Shown here in pieces: positions 1 through 23,370 of a stretch of 64,000 nucleotides of DNA (positions are counted from its first letter, which is position 1; every line of letters starts with the position of its first letter). Below the pieces are notes generated by a model. That model saw only the letters and a list, made by a program, of their open reading frames with translations. It had not been told where the DNA came from and searched no databases. This stretch comes from Apostichopus japonicus (taxonomy: Eukaryota > Echinodermata > Holothuroidea > Aspidochirotida > Stichopodidae), in the NCBI RefSeq assembly GCF_037975245.1, contig NC_092580.1, positions 35,125,001 to 35,189,000 of the forward strand. The letters run 5' to 3'. The position numbers and the translations under genes were made by a program.

Positions 1-1193
1 CATTACGCCATGTAATTTACTACATGTTAACTATTTGTGACTATTAGTTCCATGTTCTGTATGCCATGTAATTCACTGTACGCCATATACATGAAACCAT
101 TATTTACAGGTCCGCTACGCCATGTAATTCACTACATGTCAACTATTTGTGACTATTAGTTGCAAGTACTATATGACATGAAATTCACTGTACGCCATAT
201 ACTTTCAACCATTAGTTACAGGTCCACTACGCCATGTAATTCACTACATGTCAACTACTTGTGACTATTAGTTCCATGTTCTGTATGCCATGTTATTCAC
301 TGGACGCCATTTACAAGAAACCATTAGTTACAGGTCCACTACGCCATGTAATTCACTACGTGTTAACTATTTGTGACTATTAGTTCCATGTTCTGTATGC
401 CATGTAATTCACTGTACGCCATATACATGAAACCATTATTTACAGGTCCATTACGCCATGTAATTCACTACATGTCAACTACTTGTGACTATTAGTTCCA
501 TGTTCTGTATGCCATGTAATTCACTGTACGCCATTTACATGAAACCATTATTTACAGGTCCACTACGCCATGTAATTCACTACATGTCAACTACTTGTGA
601 CTATTAGTTCCATGTTCTGTGTGCCATGTAATTCACTGTACGCCATTTGCAAGAAACCATTAGTTACAGGTCCACTACGCCATGTAATTCACTACATGTC
701 AACTATTTGTGACTATTAGTTGCAAGTACTATATGACATGAAATTCACTGTACGCCATATACTTTCAACCATTAGTTACAGGTCCACTACGCCATGTAAT
801 TCACTACATGTCAACTACTTGTGACTATTAGTTCCATGTTCTGTATGCCATGTAATTCACTGGACGCCATTTACAAGAAACCATTAGTTACAGGTCCACT
901 ACGCCATGTAATTCACTACATGTTAACTATTTGTGACTATTAGTTCCATGTTCTGTATGCCATGTAATTCACTGGACGCCATATACATGAAACCATTATT
1001 TACAGGTCCACTACGCCATGTAATTCACTACATGTCAACTACTTGTGACTATTAGTTCCATGTTCTGTATGCCATGTAATTCACTGTACGCCATTTACAT
1101 GAAACCATTATTTACAGGTCCACTACGCCATGTAATTCACTACATGTCAACTACTTGTGACTATTAGTTGCAAGTACTATATGACATGAAATT
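1..1193. repeat. 112-bp satellite array (left end outside window)
   Basis: About 10.6 tandem copies of a 112-bp unit; the string CTACGCCATGTAATTCAC recurs at 115, 227, 339, 451 (as TTACGCC), 563 and onward, exactly 112 bp apart. Each unit has two related halves, since GCCATGTAATTCAC occurs twice per unit. A variant monomer beginning TGCAAGTACTATATGACATG appears at 161, 721 and 1169, spaced 5 and 4 units, which suggests higher-order structure. The array is already running at base 1 and stops about 28 bp before a receptor exon, so it lies in an intron. Confidence 0.95.
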
Positions 1194-1220
1194 AATATGC
1201 TTCAATCTCCAATATTTTAG

Positions 1221-11484
<10,264 letters not shown>

Positions 11485-11946
11485 ATAGCACAGTAATGAG
11501 AATGACGTTAAGTTTGCCTAGCTCCTCAGATTATGACGTCTCCGAGCTCTAAATTCTATGGAATTTACCAGTTTTCAGTGGGAAAGAGGATTACTGTACT
11601 CTAATAGTGTCAGATCACGACTTTCCAAGTGATAAATTCTCTAGTATTTACTTGATGTAGTATTAATTTGGATAATTGGAACCTCCAATGGAATGCGCAC
11701 AATATATATGTAATATCTGTAATATCAAACACCGTATATAAACATTTTTCAAATATAAGAAGTCTAGTTTGTAAGACGGTTACGTTTCTCTTCCAATTTC
11801 TAAATGACTAGAATGTTTTATGCTGCAATGCATAACTGGATGGAATAGCAAGTTAAAATTGCACAAAGTCCGTATGTTTGGCAAGTTCTTACCCTCATTA
11901 ATGGTAACATAAAAACTGTTCCATGCCCTAACGATAAAACACTAGT

Positions 11947-11952
11947 AATAAA
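11947..11952 (+). promoter_or_regulatory. Candidate poly(A) signal of the mGluR-like gene
   Basis: AATAAA 463 bp after the stop codon. It is the first canonical hexamer I found downstream in an AT-rich region, so the assignment is tentative. Confidence 0.35.
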
Positions 11953-12109
11953 GTGTTTAAAAGCCTCCCATATTAGCAAGTATTGGGAACTTGCCGCGTT
12001 ACATGAAGCACCCAGGCAGAACCTGAAATATTCACAGAAATTTTCAGATCACATGTTAATGACTCGATATATATAAATAATATATATTCGTATATATTAG
12101 TATATATTA

Positions 12110-12159
<50 letters not shown>

Positions 12160-12312
12160 ATACTAGATGAGACTAGTGGAACACTAGTAGTTGTAACTCG
12201 GAGTTTCACGCTTTATTGCGATCTTCAGACAACTCAAGAAACAACATATATTCCGCTCTGTCCAATGGACATAGAGCACTCTGCGCCAAGATAGACGCCA
12301 ACCAACATAATG

Positions 12313-12358
<46 letters not shown>

Positions 12359-13031
12359 CATTAGTAGACATATTGTATCCATTGGCAAAACGTTATCTTC
12401 AAGAGACTAGTATTATTTTAACATATGCCTCTTGTATTTCATATCTGGGCAACATGTAAACCATTATGAAGACAAAGAAAAACAATATCGGGGTTGATTA
12501 TTGTAAAACTTGATGAAAGAATTGACCCAAGTTAAAAGTTGGCTTCATACGTCATATTGTATATTAGAAGAAATTTAAGCAAACAAGAGGCTTTCAAGTT
12601 CTTTGTTTTACGTCTTATTGTTACTCGTGGTGTTTGTTCACCAACGGATGGTTGATGAGACCACAATTTGATGTTTTTCTTAACCTTTAGAGAATATAGT
12701 GATATAAGTTCTGAGTAGATTAGATGCTGACTTTTGAAGAAAGCTGTATAGCGTATGACAGGTCTTGAGTTGATTTGTTAAAGAGAAAAGTTATCACATT
12801 GCTTGCAATTGTTCCTCCTTGTCCATTGGTCGATTCGCTTCTGCAACATATTTGAAATTCCTCTGTGCGAATAAAATGTAAAGGGCTTGAAATTATGTTT
12901 ATGATGCTTAGTAAAAAAAAAAAGAAGCTTATTGTGGGTCCTGATAGTATTGGTCCATAAACCAGACAAAATGTCATTCACAGAGTAACATGATCATGTT
13001 GCACTGAACTACACATGAATTCCAGACCCGA
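11953..13031. other. Intergenic, (TA)n runs only
   Basis: Two long TA microsatellites (about 12109-12155 and 12319-12355) flank about 160 bp of unique sequence. Nothing else is supportable up to the 47-bp satellite. Confidence 0.75.
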
Positions 13032-14037
13032 CAGATTCTTGACCTCTCACAATGTAATACACACATATACTAACAATTCAGATTCTTGACCTCTCACAAT
13101 GTAATACACACATATACTAACAATTCAGATTCTTGACCTCTCACAATGTAATACACACATATACTAACAATTCAGATTCTTGACCTCTCACAATGTAATA
13201 CACACATATACTAACAATTCAGATTCTTGACCTCTCACAATGTAATACACACATATACTAACAATTCAGATTCTTGACATCCCACAATGTAATACACACA
13301 TATACTAACAATTCAGATTCTTGACCTCTCACAATGTAATACATACATATACTAACAATTCAGATTCTTGACCCAACAATGTAATAAACACATATACTAA
13401 CAATTCAGATTCTTGACATCCCACAATGTAATACACACATATACTAACAATTCAGATTCTTGACCTCTCACAATGTAATACACACATATACTAACAATTC
13501 AGATTCTTGACCTCTCACAATGTAATACACACATATACTAACAATTCAGATTCTTGACCTCTCACAATGTAATACACACATATACTAACAATTCAGATTC
13601 TTGACCTCTCACAATGTAATACACACATATACTAACAATTCAGATTCTTGACATCCCACAATGTAATACACACATATACTAACAATTCAGATTCTTGACC
13701 TCTCACAATGTAATACATACATATACTAACAATTCAGATTCTTGACCTCTCACAATGTAATACACACATATACTAACAATTCAGATTCTTGACCTCTCAC
13801 AATGTAATACACACATATACTAACAATTCAGATTCTTGACATCCCACAATGTAATACACACATATACTAACAATTCAGATTCTTGACCTCTCACAATGTA
13901 ATACACACATATACTAACAATTCAGATTCTTGACCTCTCACAATGTAATACATACATATACTAACAATTCAGATTCTTGACCCAACAATGTAATAAACAC
14001 ACACATAGGCATACTAACAAGTCAGATTCTTGACATG
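13032..14037. repeat. 47-bp satellite, about 21 copies
   Basis: The unit CAGATTCTTGACCTCTCACA + ATGTAATACACACATATACTAACAATT repeats every 47 bp (starts at 13032, 13079, and so on). Minor variants are GACATCCCACAATG and a shortened GACCCAACAATGTAATAAAC. The variants recur in the same order, pointing to duplication of multi-unit blocks. Copies are near-identical, so the array is young or homogenised. Confidence 0.97.
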
Positions 14038-15450
14038 CTTTGTATGCTTGCGTACTCGATTTCTTGCAGATTGAGCTTTGGAGAAGATCCCAATTTAAAG
14101 TTTTGATTTTCAGGAATGTTATTGCAAGTATGTCTTAATAAATTATCCGAATAAGTTAGCCACCTCCATGCTGCGAATCTAACCTCCTTCTAATTGTTTG
14201 TCTCATTTTAATGTTGTTTTCGTTTACATGAAAGAAAGATATTTGTCATTTTTTTTGCTGTCATTCAAGAACAAGTGATGTTTCTAGTTGAGCTATTTTT
14301 GCTTTGTGAACATTCGTAAGACCATTAAGGTATCATTTTCCAACTAAATGCCATTACCATTTCTAATTTACGTTTTTGTGAATAGTGAGAGGAGATTTGT
14401 GATATATGAACTGAAAACAAGAATATCAAAATATGACAGTTTATTCAAATGAATTGTGTAAACATGTTATTTTTATTATTGCACTTTAGTGTTTACACAA
14501 TGTTTATTTTACATTTAATCTGATCCGTGACGTATAGCCAACTGAGGGAAGGGGGGGGGGGAGTTATACCTGGAAGACCTCTTGTCACTCCGCTTGCCCC
14601 CCCCCCACCTTTTGAAGATGGGGAAATATCAAGCAGCCTTGTCAGCCTAATGCCTTAATTCACATATCTGCAAAAAAAATATATATATCCTACGCCAGAC
14701 AAAGCATAAGAAATATCAGCACCCTAATCAAACTCGCATTTAATTCATCAGACATGTGTCAAAAAGAGCCATCGAGTCCACATGTACGATAGGGCAACAC
14801 AAGAAGGTACAAAGAGTGTAGGGTACCCTTGACGAGCGTAGATCAAAGAACCACATTTGCTTGGTTTCGATTCACCATTATAACGCGATGGGTTCAAATG
14901 CATGAAATGATAAAGACTATTAAAAAAAAATCCCTACCCCGGCCTTACGTCCCACATTTAGCCCCCCCCCCCCCTCGATGAAAACCCCGATTACGCCGCT
15001 GAACCATAACCGATCTTATTTACTGAGTTGCTTGTTATCATTCTAAGTTCAATGACTTCTGACTTTCACATATACTCAGTTCCTGGGGCCGTTCTACCCG
15101 GTTACATCCTTCAGTCACGGTCACTGGTACTTGAGGACACTACGAAACCCATGAAATAAGTGTCGGTCGAAACAGATTCCGAGCAAGCCTCAGTACTGGC
15201 CAAACATGTTCCCCTTTGAATAGGTACAAACATAGTCATTCAAGTACCCGTTTTTTTTTCTATTTGTTACTAATGTAGGACGCATTTGCAACTGTGCAAA
15301 ACTTATAGTTCAGTGTGGTTGTCGATTCTCAATTCGAGTTGACTCCCAAGTTAGTTAAGACTTGAGTAGAGTAGAGTCTTCCACATTTCTAGTCGAACTT
15401 CAGCTCGAACCGAGCCTGTGTGATACCAAGACACTTTGATTCCCTGGTAA
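14038..15450. other. Intergenic, no gene seen
   Basis: Contains several G/C homopolymer runs (about 14550, 14598 and 14962), the last ending in GAAAACCCCGATTACGCCGCTG. Such ends resemble the right termini of CAG-GGCG type MITEs, but I could not pair a left end. No coding signal. Confidence 0.6.
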
Positions 15451-18400
15451 CGTAGGTCCCGTCACACTGCTCCCCAGATTATGTAGCTCGAGTCACATTG
15501 CTTCTCTGATTATGTAGCTCGAGTCACACTGCTTCCCAAATCATGGAGCTCGAGTCACTTTGCTGCCCATATTATGTAACTCGAGTCACACTGCTTCCCA
15601 AATCATGGAGCTCGAGTCACTTTGCTGCCCATATTATGTAACTCGAGTCACACTGCTTCTCTGATTATGTAGCTCGAGTCACACTGCTTCCGATATTATG
15701 TAGCCCGAGTCACACTGCTTCCCAGATTATGTAGCTCGAGTCACACTGATTCCCAGATTATGTAGATCGAGTCACTCTGCTTCCCAGATTATGTAGCTCG
15801 AGTCACACTGCTTCTCTGATTATGTAGATCGAGTCACACTGCTTCCCAGATTATGTAGATCGAGTCACACTGCTTCCCAGATTATGTAGATCGAGTCACA
15901 CTGCTTCCGATATTATGTAGATCGAGTCACACTGATTCCCAGATTATGTAGCTCGAGTCACACTGATTCCCAGATTATGTTGCTCGAGTCACACAGCTTC
16001 TCTGATTATGTAGATCGAGTCACACTGCTTCCGATATTATGTAGATCGAGTCACACTGATTCCCAGATTATGTAGCTCGAGTGACACTGATTCCCAGATT
16101 ATGTTGCTCGAGTCACACAGCTTCTCTGATTATGTAGATCGAGTCACACTGCTTCCGATATTTTGTAGATCGAGTCACACTGCTTCCCAGATTATGTAGC
16201 TCGAGTCACTCTGCTTCCCAGATTATGTTGCTCGAGTCACACTGCTTCTCTGATTATGTAGATCGAGTCACACTGCTTCCGATATTATGTAGATCGAGTC
16301 ACACTGCTTCCGATATTATGTAACTCGAGTCACACTGCTTCCGATATTATGTAGCCCGAGTCACACTGATTCCCAGATTATGTAGCTCGAGTCACACTGA
16401 TTCCCATATGATGTTGCTCGAGTCACACTGCTTCTCTGATTATGTAGATCGAGTCACACTGCTTCCGATATTATGTAGATCGAGTCACACTGCTTCCGAT
16501 ATTATGTAACTCGAGTCACACTGCTTTCGATATTATGTAGCCCGAGTGACACTGATTCCCAGATTATGTAGCTCGAGTCACACTGATTCCCAGATTATGT
16601 AGATCAAGTCACTCTGCTTCCCAGATTTTCTAGCTCGAGTCACACTGATTCCCTAGTTACGTTGGTCGAGTCACATCGATTCCCTCATTATGAAGCTCGC
16701 GACACAAGGGGTCATAGATTTGGTAGTTCGAGTCACATCAAGTGTCTGATTATGTCAGTCGAGTCACAGTGATTCCCATAGTATATAGCTCGAGTCACAT
16801 CACTTCCATTCTTAGGTAAGTCGAGTTAAGATTAATTTTCTCTAATGTCTATTCCTTGGATGATGTATCTCGAGTCACTTCGAGTCCAGGTTATGTAGCC
16901 CTAGTCACATTGAGTCGCTGATGATGTAGGTCGAGTCACACCGATTCCCTCATTATGAAGCTCGAGTCACACCGATTCCCTCATTAAGTATCTCGAGTCA
17001 TTAAGTAGCTCGAGTCATACGGAGTCCCTGATTATGTAGCTCGGGTCACTTCGATTTCTTGATGATGTATCTCGACTCACATCGAGTCCAGGTTATGTAG
17101 CCCTAGTCACATTGAGTCGCTGATGATGTAGGTCGAGTCACACCGATTCCCTCATTATGAAGCTCGAGTCACACCGATTCCCTGATTAAGTATCTCGAGT
17201 CATTAAGTAGCTCTAGTCACATTGAGTCCCTGATTATGTAGCTCTAGTCACATTGAGTCCCTGATTATGTAGGTCGAGTCACACCGATTCCTTCATTATG
17301 TAGCTCGAGTCACACGGAGTCCCTCATTATGTAGCTCGAGTCACACAGAGTCCCTGATTATGTAGGTCGAGTCACACCGATTCCTTCATTATGTAGCTCG
17401 AGTCACACGGAGTCCCTGATTATGTAGCTCGAGTCACTTCGATTTCTTGATGATGTATCTAGAGTCACATTGAGTCCCTGATTATGTAGGTCGAGTCACA
17501 CCGATTCCCTCATTATGAAGCTCGAGTCACACCGATTCCATCATTATGAAGCTCGAGTCACACGGAGTCCCTCATTATGTAGCTCGAGTCACACAGAGTC
17601 CCTGATTATGTAGGTCGAGTCACACCGATTCCTTCATTATGTAGCTCGAGTCACTTTGATTTCTTGATGATGTAGCTCTAGTCACATTGATTCCCTGATT
17701 ATGTAGGTCGAGTCACACCGATTCCCTCATTATGAAGCTCGAGTCACACTGATTCCCTCATTATGAAGCTCGAGTCACACCGATTCCATCATTATGAAGC
17801 TCGAGTCACACGGAGTCCCTCATTATGTCGCTCGAGTCACACAGAGTCCCTGATTATGTAGGTCGAGTCACACCGATTCCTTCATTATGTAGCTCGAGTC
17901 ACACGGAGTCCCTGATTATGTAGCTCGAGTCACTTCGATTTCTTGATGATGTAGCTCTAGTCACATTGAATCCCTGATTATGTAGGTCGAGTCACACCGA
18001 TTCCCTCATTATGAAGCTCGAGTCACACCGATTCCATCATTATGAAGCTCGAGTCACACGGAGTCCCTCATTATGTCGCTCGAGTCACACAGAGTCCCTG
18101 ATTATGTAGGTCGAGTCACACCGATTCCTTCATAATGTAGCTCTAGTCACACGGAGTCCCTGATTATGTAGCTCGAGTCACTTCGATTTCTTGATGATGT
18201 AGCTCTAGTCACATTGATTCCCTCATTATGAAGCTCGAGTCACACCGATTCCTTCATTATGTAGCTCGAGTCACACGGAGTCCCTGATGATGTAGCTCGA
18301 GTCACTTCGATTTCTTGATGATGTAGCTCGAGTCACTTCGAGTCCTGGTTATGTAGCTCGAGTCACTTCGATTTCTTGATGATGTAGCTCGAGTCACTTC

Positions 18401-18690
18401 GAGTCCTGGTTATGTAGCTCGAGTCACTTCGATTTCTTGATGATGTAGCTCGAGTCACTTCGAGTCCTGGTTATGTCGCTCTAGTCACTTTGAGTCCTGG
18501 TTATGTCGCTCTAGTCACTTTGAGTCCTGGTTATGTCGCTCTAGTCACTTTGAGTCCTGGTTATGTCGCTCTAGTCACTTTGAGTCCTGGTTATGTCGCT
18601 CAAATCATTTCGAGTCTGTATTGTAGCTTGAGTCACTTCGGGTCCCTGTTTATCTAATTCGAGTCACATCACTTCTATTCTTATGTAAGT
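15451..18690. repeat. 3.2-kb satellite, ~31-bp unit with CTCGAGTCAC core
   Basis: About 100 copies of a roughly 31-bp unit, GATTATGTAGCTCGAGTCAC + ACTGCTTCCCA and variants. Three zones are visible. 15451 to about 16640 has CACTGCTTCCGATATTATGTAG or CACTGATTCCCAG types. About 16640-18290 has CACCGATTCCCTCATTATGAAG and CACGGAGTCCC types with multi-unit blocks marked by CACTTCGATTTCTTGATGATG. About 18290-18610 has CACTTTGAGTCCTGGTTATGTCGCTCTAGT in nearly identical consecutive copies. The edges are degenerate. Confidence 0.96.
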
Positions 18691-20714
18691 CGTGTAAAGC
18701 GTACTGTTCTCTAATCTAACTGTAAACATTATATGGGGCATTATTTTAAAGGAAATCTTTGTTTCTTTCCAGTTACAGTGTTGATAGTCAGACTAAATTG
18801 TACATTTGTAACAACTGACATTGAATACCACACTCAATGACCTATTTTCACAGTGTGAATTACTTTTCAGTAATGCCACACTGTTGTTAGAGCATATGAT
18901 AGCGGAGTGCCTATATCAACGTTAAATGAAATACATATAGCTTGTTAAAGTGTTTATTTCACATTTTGACAGAAGCATAACAAGTCAGTTTCTCATAAAT
19001 TTGGCGACAATGCAGCAGGTTATGGACTCAATTTCGAAAATTCAAATACATGATTATTTTAACGCTCATGCATGGGTACATTATGTCGTTGGCAAGCAGG
19101 TGTGGCCATTCTACAGCTCTGTTAATGTGAGATTGTTTGCTAGTATACACTTTAAGTCGCTAAGTTACTGTAGAGATTGTTCACGAGAACACATCATTGG
19201 AGCATGTTTACTTCAGATTTCTTACACTCGAATATAAAGAGCAAGTTAATAAATTTTATCTTTTATCACTGCTATTCAAAGTGTGTTCGCGAATTTCTCA
19301 TATTCGTCGAAAATTTGAATGGTCGCCAAAACGGTTTTGGAGGGTCGCCAAAACGGTTTTGGAGGGTCGCTTAAAATGTTGGTGGGTCTACAGAAATATT
19401 TAGAAGAAAACGTGGGGTAATCTTAGACATAACTTATTTCAAAAGTTACAACATATATTTTTATTTGCAACTATAAGCACCCTTAATCATATCAAGTTTC
19501 CACATAATAGAAGGGATACCTCCTTCTTTTACACCCCTTTCTCAAGCCATAGCATCCGTCACCAGAGGATCGGCAATATAGTGAAGGTGAAAAACCACAT
19601 TTAATCTTTCCAAACCAAAATGTTTATGACACGATTGTTCGATTTCGACAAGAACGCATGTATGCGGAGCTCACTTGTAAATTTCTTGGCTTCTGTGATT
19701 GGCTGTTTGAAGCAATTAGTAATTAATATTAATATTTTTAGAGATGTTTTTATGTCAACCAACCACGAGTAAATAACTTCTCATCATAGTAGTCTTTATC
19801 AAGCCTTTAAGATCTGTGCTGGATTTGTAATCGAAATGAGAAGGGTATCATGTAAGTACTTAACATCCCGGTTTTATAATTTACCTACTTGAACTTTTCC
19901 AGTTTTGCATCGATTATTCAACATTAAATCGAGAGAAGAAAAACAGAAATAAATCAGCAGAATTAACTGGACTTTGTATCGTTTATTTTTGAATGATCGA
20001 GTTTGTAACTTGCACCGACGCCACTGGGATTCCCATCCCGTAATCTCACAGTATGTTGATCTTTATGAATCGATAAATTAACAAGTCCGATTGGACCCGA
20101 TTTGATGACTCTAGTCGAGACTGGAGACTCGAGTCGAGTGTTTCCAATCCTTACAATCAGAGAACCGAGTCAATTCGATGTCTTCTGCATGTAAAGACTA
20201 GAGACGATTCTGGAGTTTCTAAATTTGGGACTTGAGTCTGTCATTATAACACTGTTATTGATAGTTTATTAAAGAGTTCGGCAAACAGAAATCAAATAGA
20301 AAAATGTCGCGGACACAATCAGCTGCAGCTATATAGAACAAACGGTCAACGTCTTCTTCACGCAGACTAAAATGAACGAGTAGAGTTTGTTAGCAACCTG
20401 ATTCAGACTATAGTATAGTACTGTACTTTACATGAGATTACGTTAAGGTGCAAGGTGAAATACTCATACACACTGACAAGGTTTTGAACGGTATGAGTGT
20501 TACTGCCATGACTTGTGCTGTACACTGAAATGAAACAGCAAGACCCCCCCCCCCCCCAAGAAAAAAATCAATTCCAATATTCCACAGAGGATTGTTTACG
20601 TTGAAAACTATAAGACAAGTCACTGTAGTTGAAAACAGCCTGGCTACGAAAAAACCCTGTTTACTACGCCCGGCACCCCAGCTCACTGACCTTTCATTGG
20701 GAGTGCGCAATTGG
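18691..20714. other. Intergenic, no gene seen
   Basis: AT-rich. One small direct repeat, GGTCGCCAAAACGGTTTTGG, occurs twice at about 19320-19365. Around 20100-20230 scattered CGAGTC words echo the 31-bp satellite. A C-run lies at about 20543. Frames of 65-95 codons here show no family motif. Confidence 0.7.
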
Positions 20715-21420
20715 GATCATAAGAGGTCAAAGGTCAACTAACCCCCCCCCCCCCAACAGCATACTGTCTACTATAGGGTCTCACTAGATACGCATATGCC
20801 AAAAGGGATGGAATGGGTCAAACCACCCAAACCATGTAGGATATCAGATCAGTTCCTACAAGCTAAAAGTTTCGTTTATCACCACACAATGCCAAAGGTC
20901 ACATGACAAAAGGAGGTCAACAGTCAAGCTTCGCCAAAATTTGTGCGGAAAAGCGTTTCGCAAATTATTCCTTCACCGTACAGCCGATTTAAACTTGGTG
21001 GGTACGTTCCTGGGAGTGGGTTGCAGGTTGCAAATGATTTATGACGTCCAAAAGATTAAACATCAGACGTCAAATGTCAAATAACACCCCCCCCCCCCAA
21101 AAAAAAAAAGAGAAAGGATTTTGGCCATATTACGCATAGGCATAAACCAAATGACGAAATGGCCGAAATCTCCTAATCCATCAGACTCAACTTATCTACA
21201 GTGCATTAATTAATTAATTAATGTAAAACTACAAGGGCACCTAATCTAAGGAGGTCAAAAGTCAAACTTCGTCAAATTTGTCCAGAAAAGGGTTGCGTAA
21301 ACATCTCTTTACCATAATGGCTAAGGCCTTAAAACTTGGTGGGTATATACCAGCGCATGGAATGTACTGCTTCGTGGCTTATGACGTCATAGGATCAAAG
21401 ATCAGAGGTACAGGATCAAA
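20715..21420. repeat. Two divergent ~350-bp units of an AGGTCA-rich repeat
   Basis: The words GAGGTCAA-AGTCAA-CTTCG-CAAA, AAACTTGGTGGGTA and TTATGACGTC occur in the same order at about 20905-21045 and 21250-21385. Each is preceded by the AGGTCAAAGGTCA or GTCAAATGTCAAATAACCCCC type. It is non-coding and related in style to the repeat at 56960-58540. Confidence 0.6.
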
Positions 21421-21580
21421 TACAAAAACATAATTTTATCTTTACGTATAAACCAAAATGATTACATGCTGAACCCCTCAATCCCATGTAAAATGCCTGC
21501 AATGCTGTAATTAATGTAAATTGCAACGGATCACATGGTCTACTGGGTTCATCTGGTCATACTTTGTGAGTTAGTGTGAC

Positions 21581-21616
21581 CAGGCGCGTATCCTGGGGGT
21601 GTTGGGGGCGCGCCCC
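21581..21616 (+). mobile_element. Left end of a CAG-GGCG type element, unpaired
   Basis: CAGGCGCGTATCCTGGGGGT resembles the hAT-like termini elsewhere in the window. It abuts the foldback-like element on its left. No matching right end with a convincing target duplication was found. Confidence 0.35.
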
Positions 21617-23231
21617 TATGGCAAGCCGTTTTAACATTTACCTCGCAATTCGACTTAAGTCGAATACATTTCACTTAAGTGGAATTCAATTTCACTTAAG
21701 CAGAATACTATTTAACTTAAGTGGAATTCTATTTCACTTAAGTGGAATACCATTCCACTTAAGCTTAATTGTATTTTACTTAAGCTGAATTCATCAACTT
21801 GTCACTGCATTTTACTTAAGCTAAATTCTATTTCACTTAAGTGAAATTGCATTCCACTTAAGTGGAATTGTATTCCACTTAAGTGAAATTGCATTCCACT
21901 TAAGTGAAATTGTATTCCACTTAAGTGGAATACAATTCCACTTAAGTGGAATGTCCTGTCTATTTCACTTAAGTGGAATACAATTCCACTTAAGTGGAAA
22001 TGAATTCCACTTAAGTGAAATGTGATTGGATAGTCTATTTCACTTAAGTGGAATGTGATTGGCTAGTCTATTTCACTTAAGTGGAATGTGATTGGCTACT
22101 ACATTTACCGCCAAACTTTGCCCATGCCTTTGCGCGCCATTATAAACAACTTGCCGCGATACGTGTACGTACGTACGTGGTGTCGATATGTGCACAATGA
22201 ATATCGGCTGTCCATCGGGATGCAGCTAGCACTTAACATCCGTACAAGGTGTGTATGTATAGGTACCTGACCTGGTACCTGACGAATACCATTACCAAAA
22301 TAAAGCCATGGCAAATACATTACAAGTGGTTGGAGTTACGGCCGAAAACGCATTGACAAGGGCAAGATAACGTAATACTTTTTATGGATTTCGGGTTTTG
22401 GATGGAATCTTTTATTTCGTCAAAAGTTTCATTATCTAGAAAGTTACGAATTCTGCCTATGTTACTTTAACAAGATGTAAGTCGCCTCTGTTGTGCATCA
22501 TACTGATTGTTCCCCTGTGCAAGTGAGGAAACAACACTTCGAATTGTGTCTCTAACAACAACAATTATTTGATCGCATTCCAGCAATGTTAGGTGTGAAT
22601 GATTAGCCATAGCCTTGATGTACACGTGCAACGAGGATCGACTACATCATCATATGTGATGAGCAATTGAATGCGTTACGACGAACATTACCCTAAATTG
22701 TATTTATATATATGCCACATATCAACAATTCCACTTAAGTGGAATTGTATTTTACTATTCCACTTAAGTGAAATTGACGCCCAAAAGATATGATTCCACT
22801 TAAGTGAAATTGTATTCCACTTAAGTGGAATACAATTCCATTTAAGTGGAAATGCATTCCACTTAAGTGGAATTGTATTTTACTTTAGTGGAATACAATT
22901 TCACTTAAGTGGAATTGTATTACACTTAAGTGAAATAGATGGGCTATTTAGCTTAAGTGGAATTGTATTCCACTTAAGAGGAAATGCATTCCACTTAAGT
23001 GAAATTGTATTCCACTTAAGTGGAATGCATTTCCACTTAAGTGAAATACAATTCTACTTAAGTGAAATAGAAATGTCCATTTCCACTTAAGTGAAATTGA
23101 ATTCCACTTAAGTGGAATACATTTTACATAAGTGGAATAACATTTCACTTAAGTAGAATGTATTCCACTTAAGTGAAATGTATTCGACTTAAGTCGAATT
23201 GCGAGGTAAATGTTAAAACGACTTGCCATAC
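21617..23231. mobile_element. Foldback-like element with CTTAAG palindrome arms
   Basis: The outer inverted repeats (21618 to about 21685 and about 23155-23230) match over about 65 bp with a single visible mismatch (GGCAAGCCG versus GGCAAGTCG). Inside each lies an arm of a short tandem repeat whose unit is itself a palindrome, TTCCACTTAAGTGGAA or TTTCACTTAAGTGAAA. There are about 19 CTTAAG cores in the left arm (to 22084) and about 18 in the right (from 22730). The centre, about 22095-22725, is unique and non-coding (longest frames about 60-70 codons). The architecture matches foldback elements such as FB/Galileo of Drosophila and the TU elements of sea urchin. Confidence 0.8.
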
Positions 23232-23235
23232 GCCC

Positions 23236-23370
23236 CCCGGGTAAGGAAAAGAGGAGAGAAAAAAAGAGAAGAAAAAAGAAGGGGAAAAAAGAGGAGGAAG
23301 GAAGGGAAAAGAAAAGGAAGAAAGAGAGAAAAGGGAGAAAAGGAGGAAGTAGAAGATAAACGCCAAGACA
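23236..23370. repeat. Purine-rich (GA) tract
   Basis: About 130 bp of almost pure A/G on the + strand (GGAAAAGAGGAGAGAAAAAA type), directly right of the foldback-like element. It may belong to the same insertion. Confidence 0.8.

Noticed and set aside
13032-14037. CRISPR-like regular direct repeats
   Set aside because: The whole 47-bp unit repeats without unique spacers and the genome is eukaryotic; it is a satellite.
14860-14900. tRNA-like GGTTTCGATTCACC and GGTTCAAATGC words
   Set aside because: No A-box upstream and no cloverleaf; isolated words.
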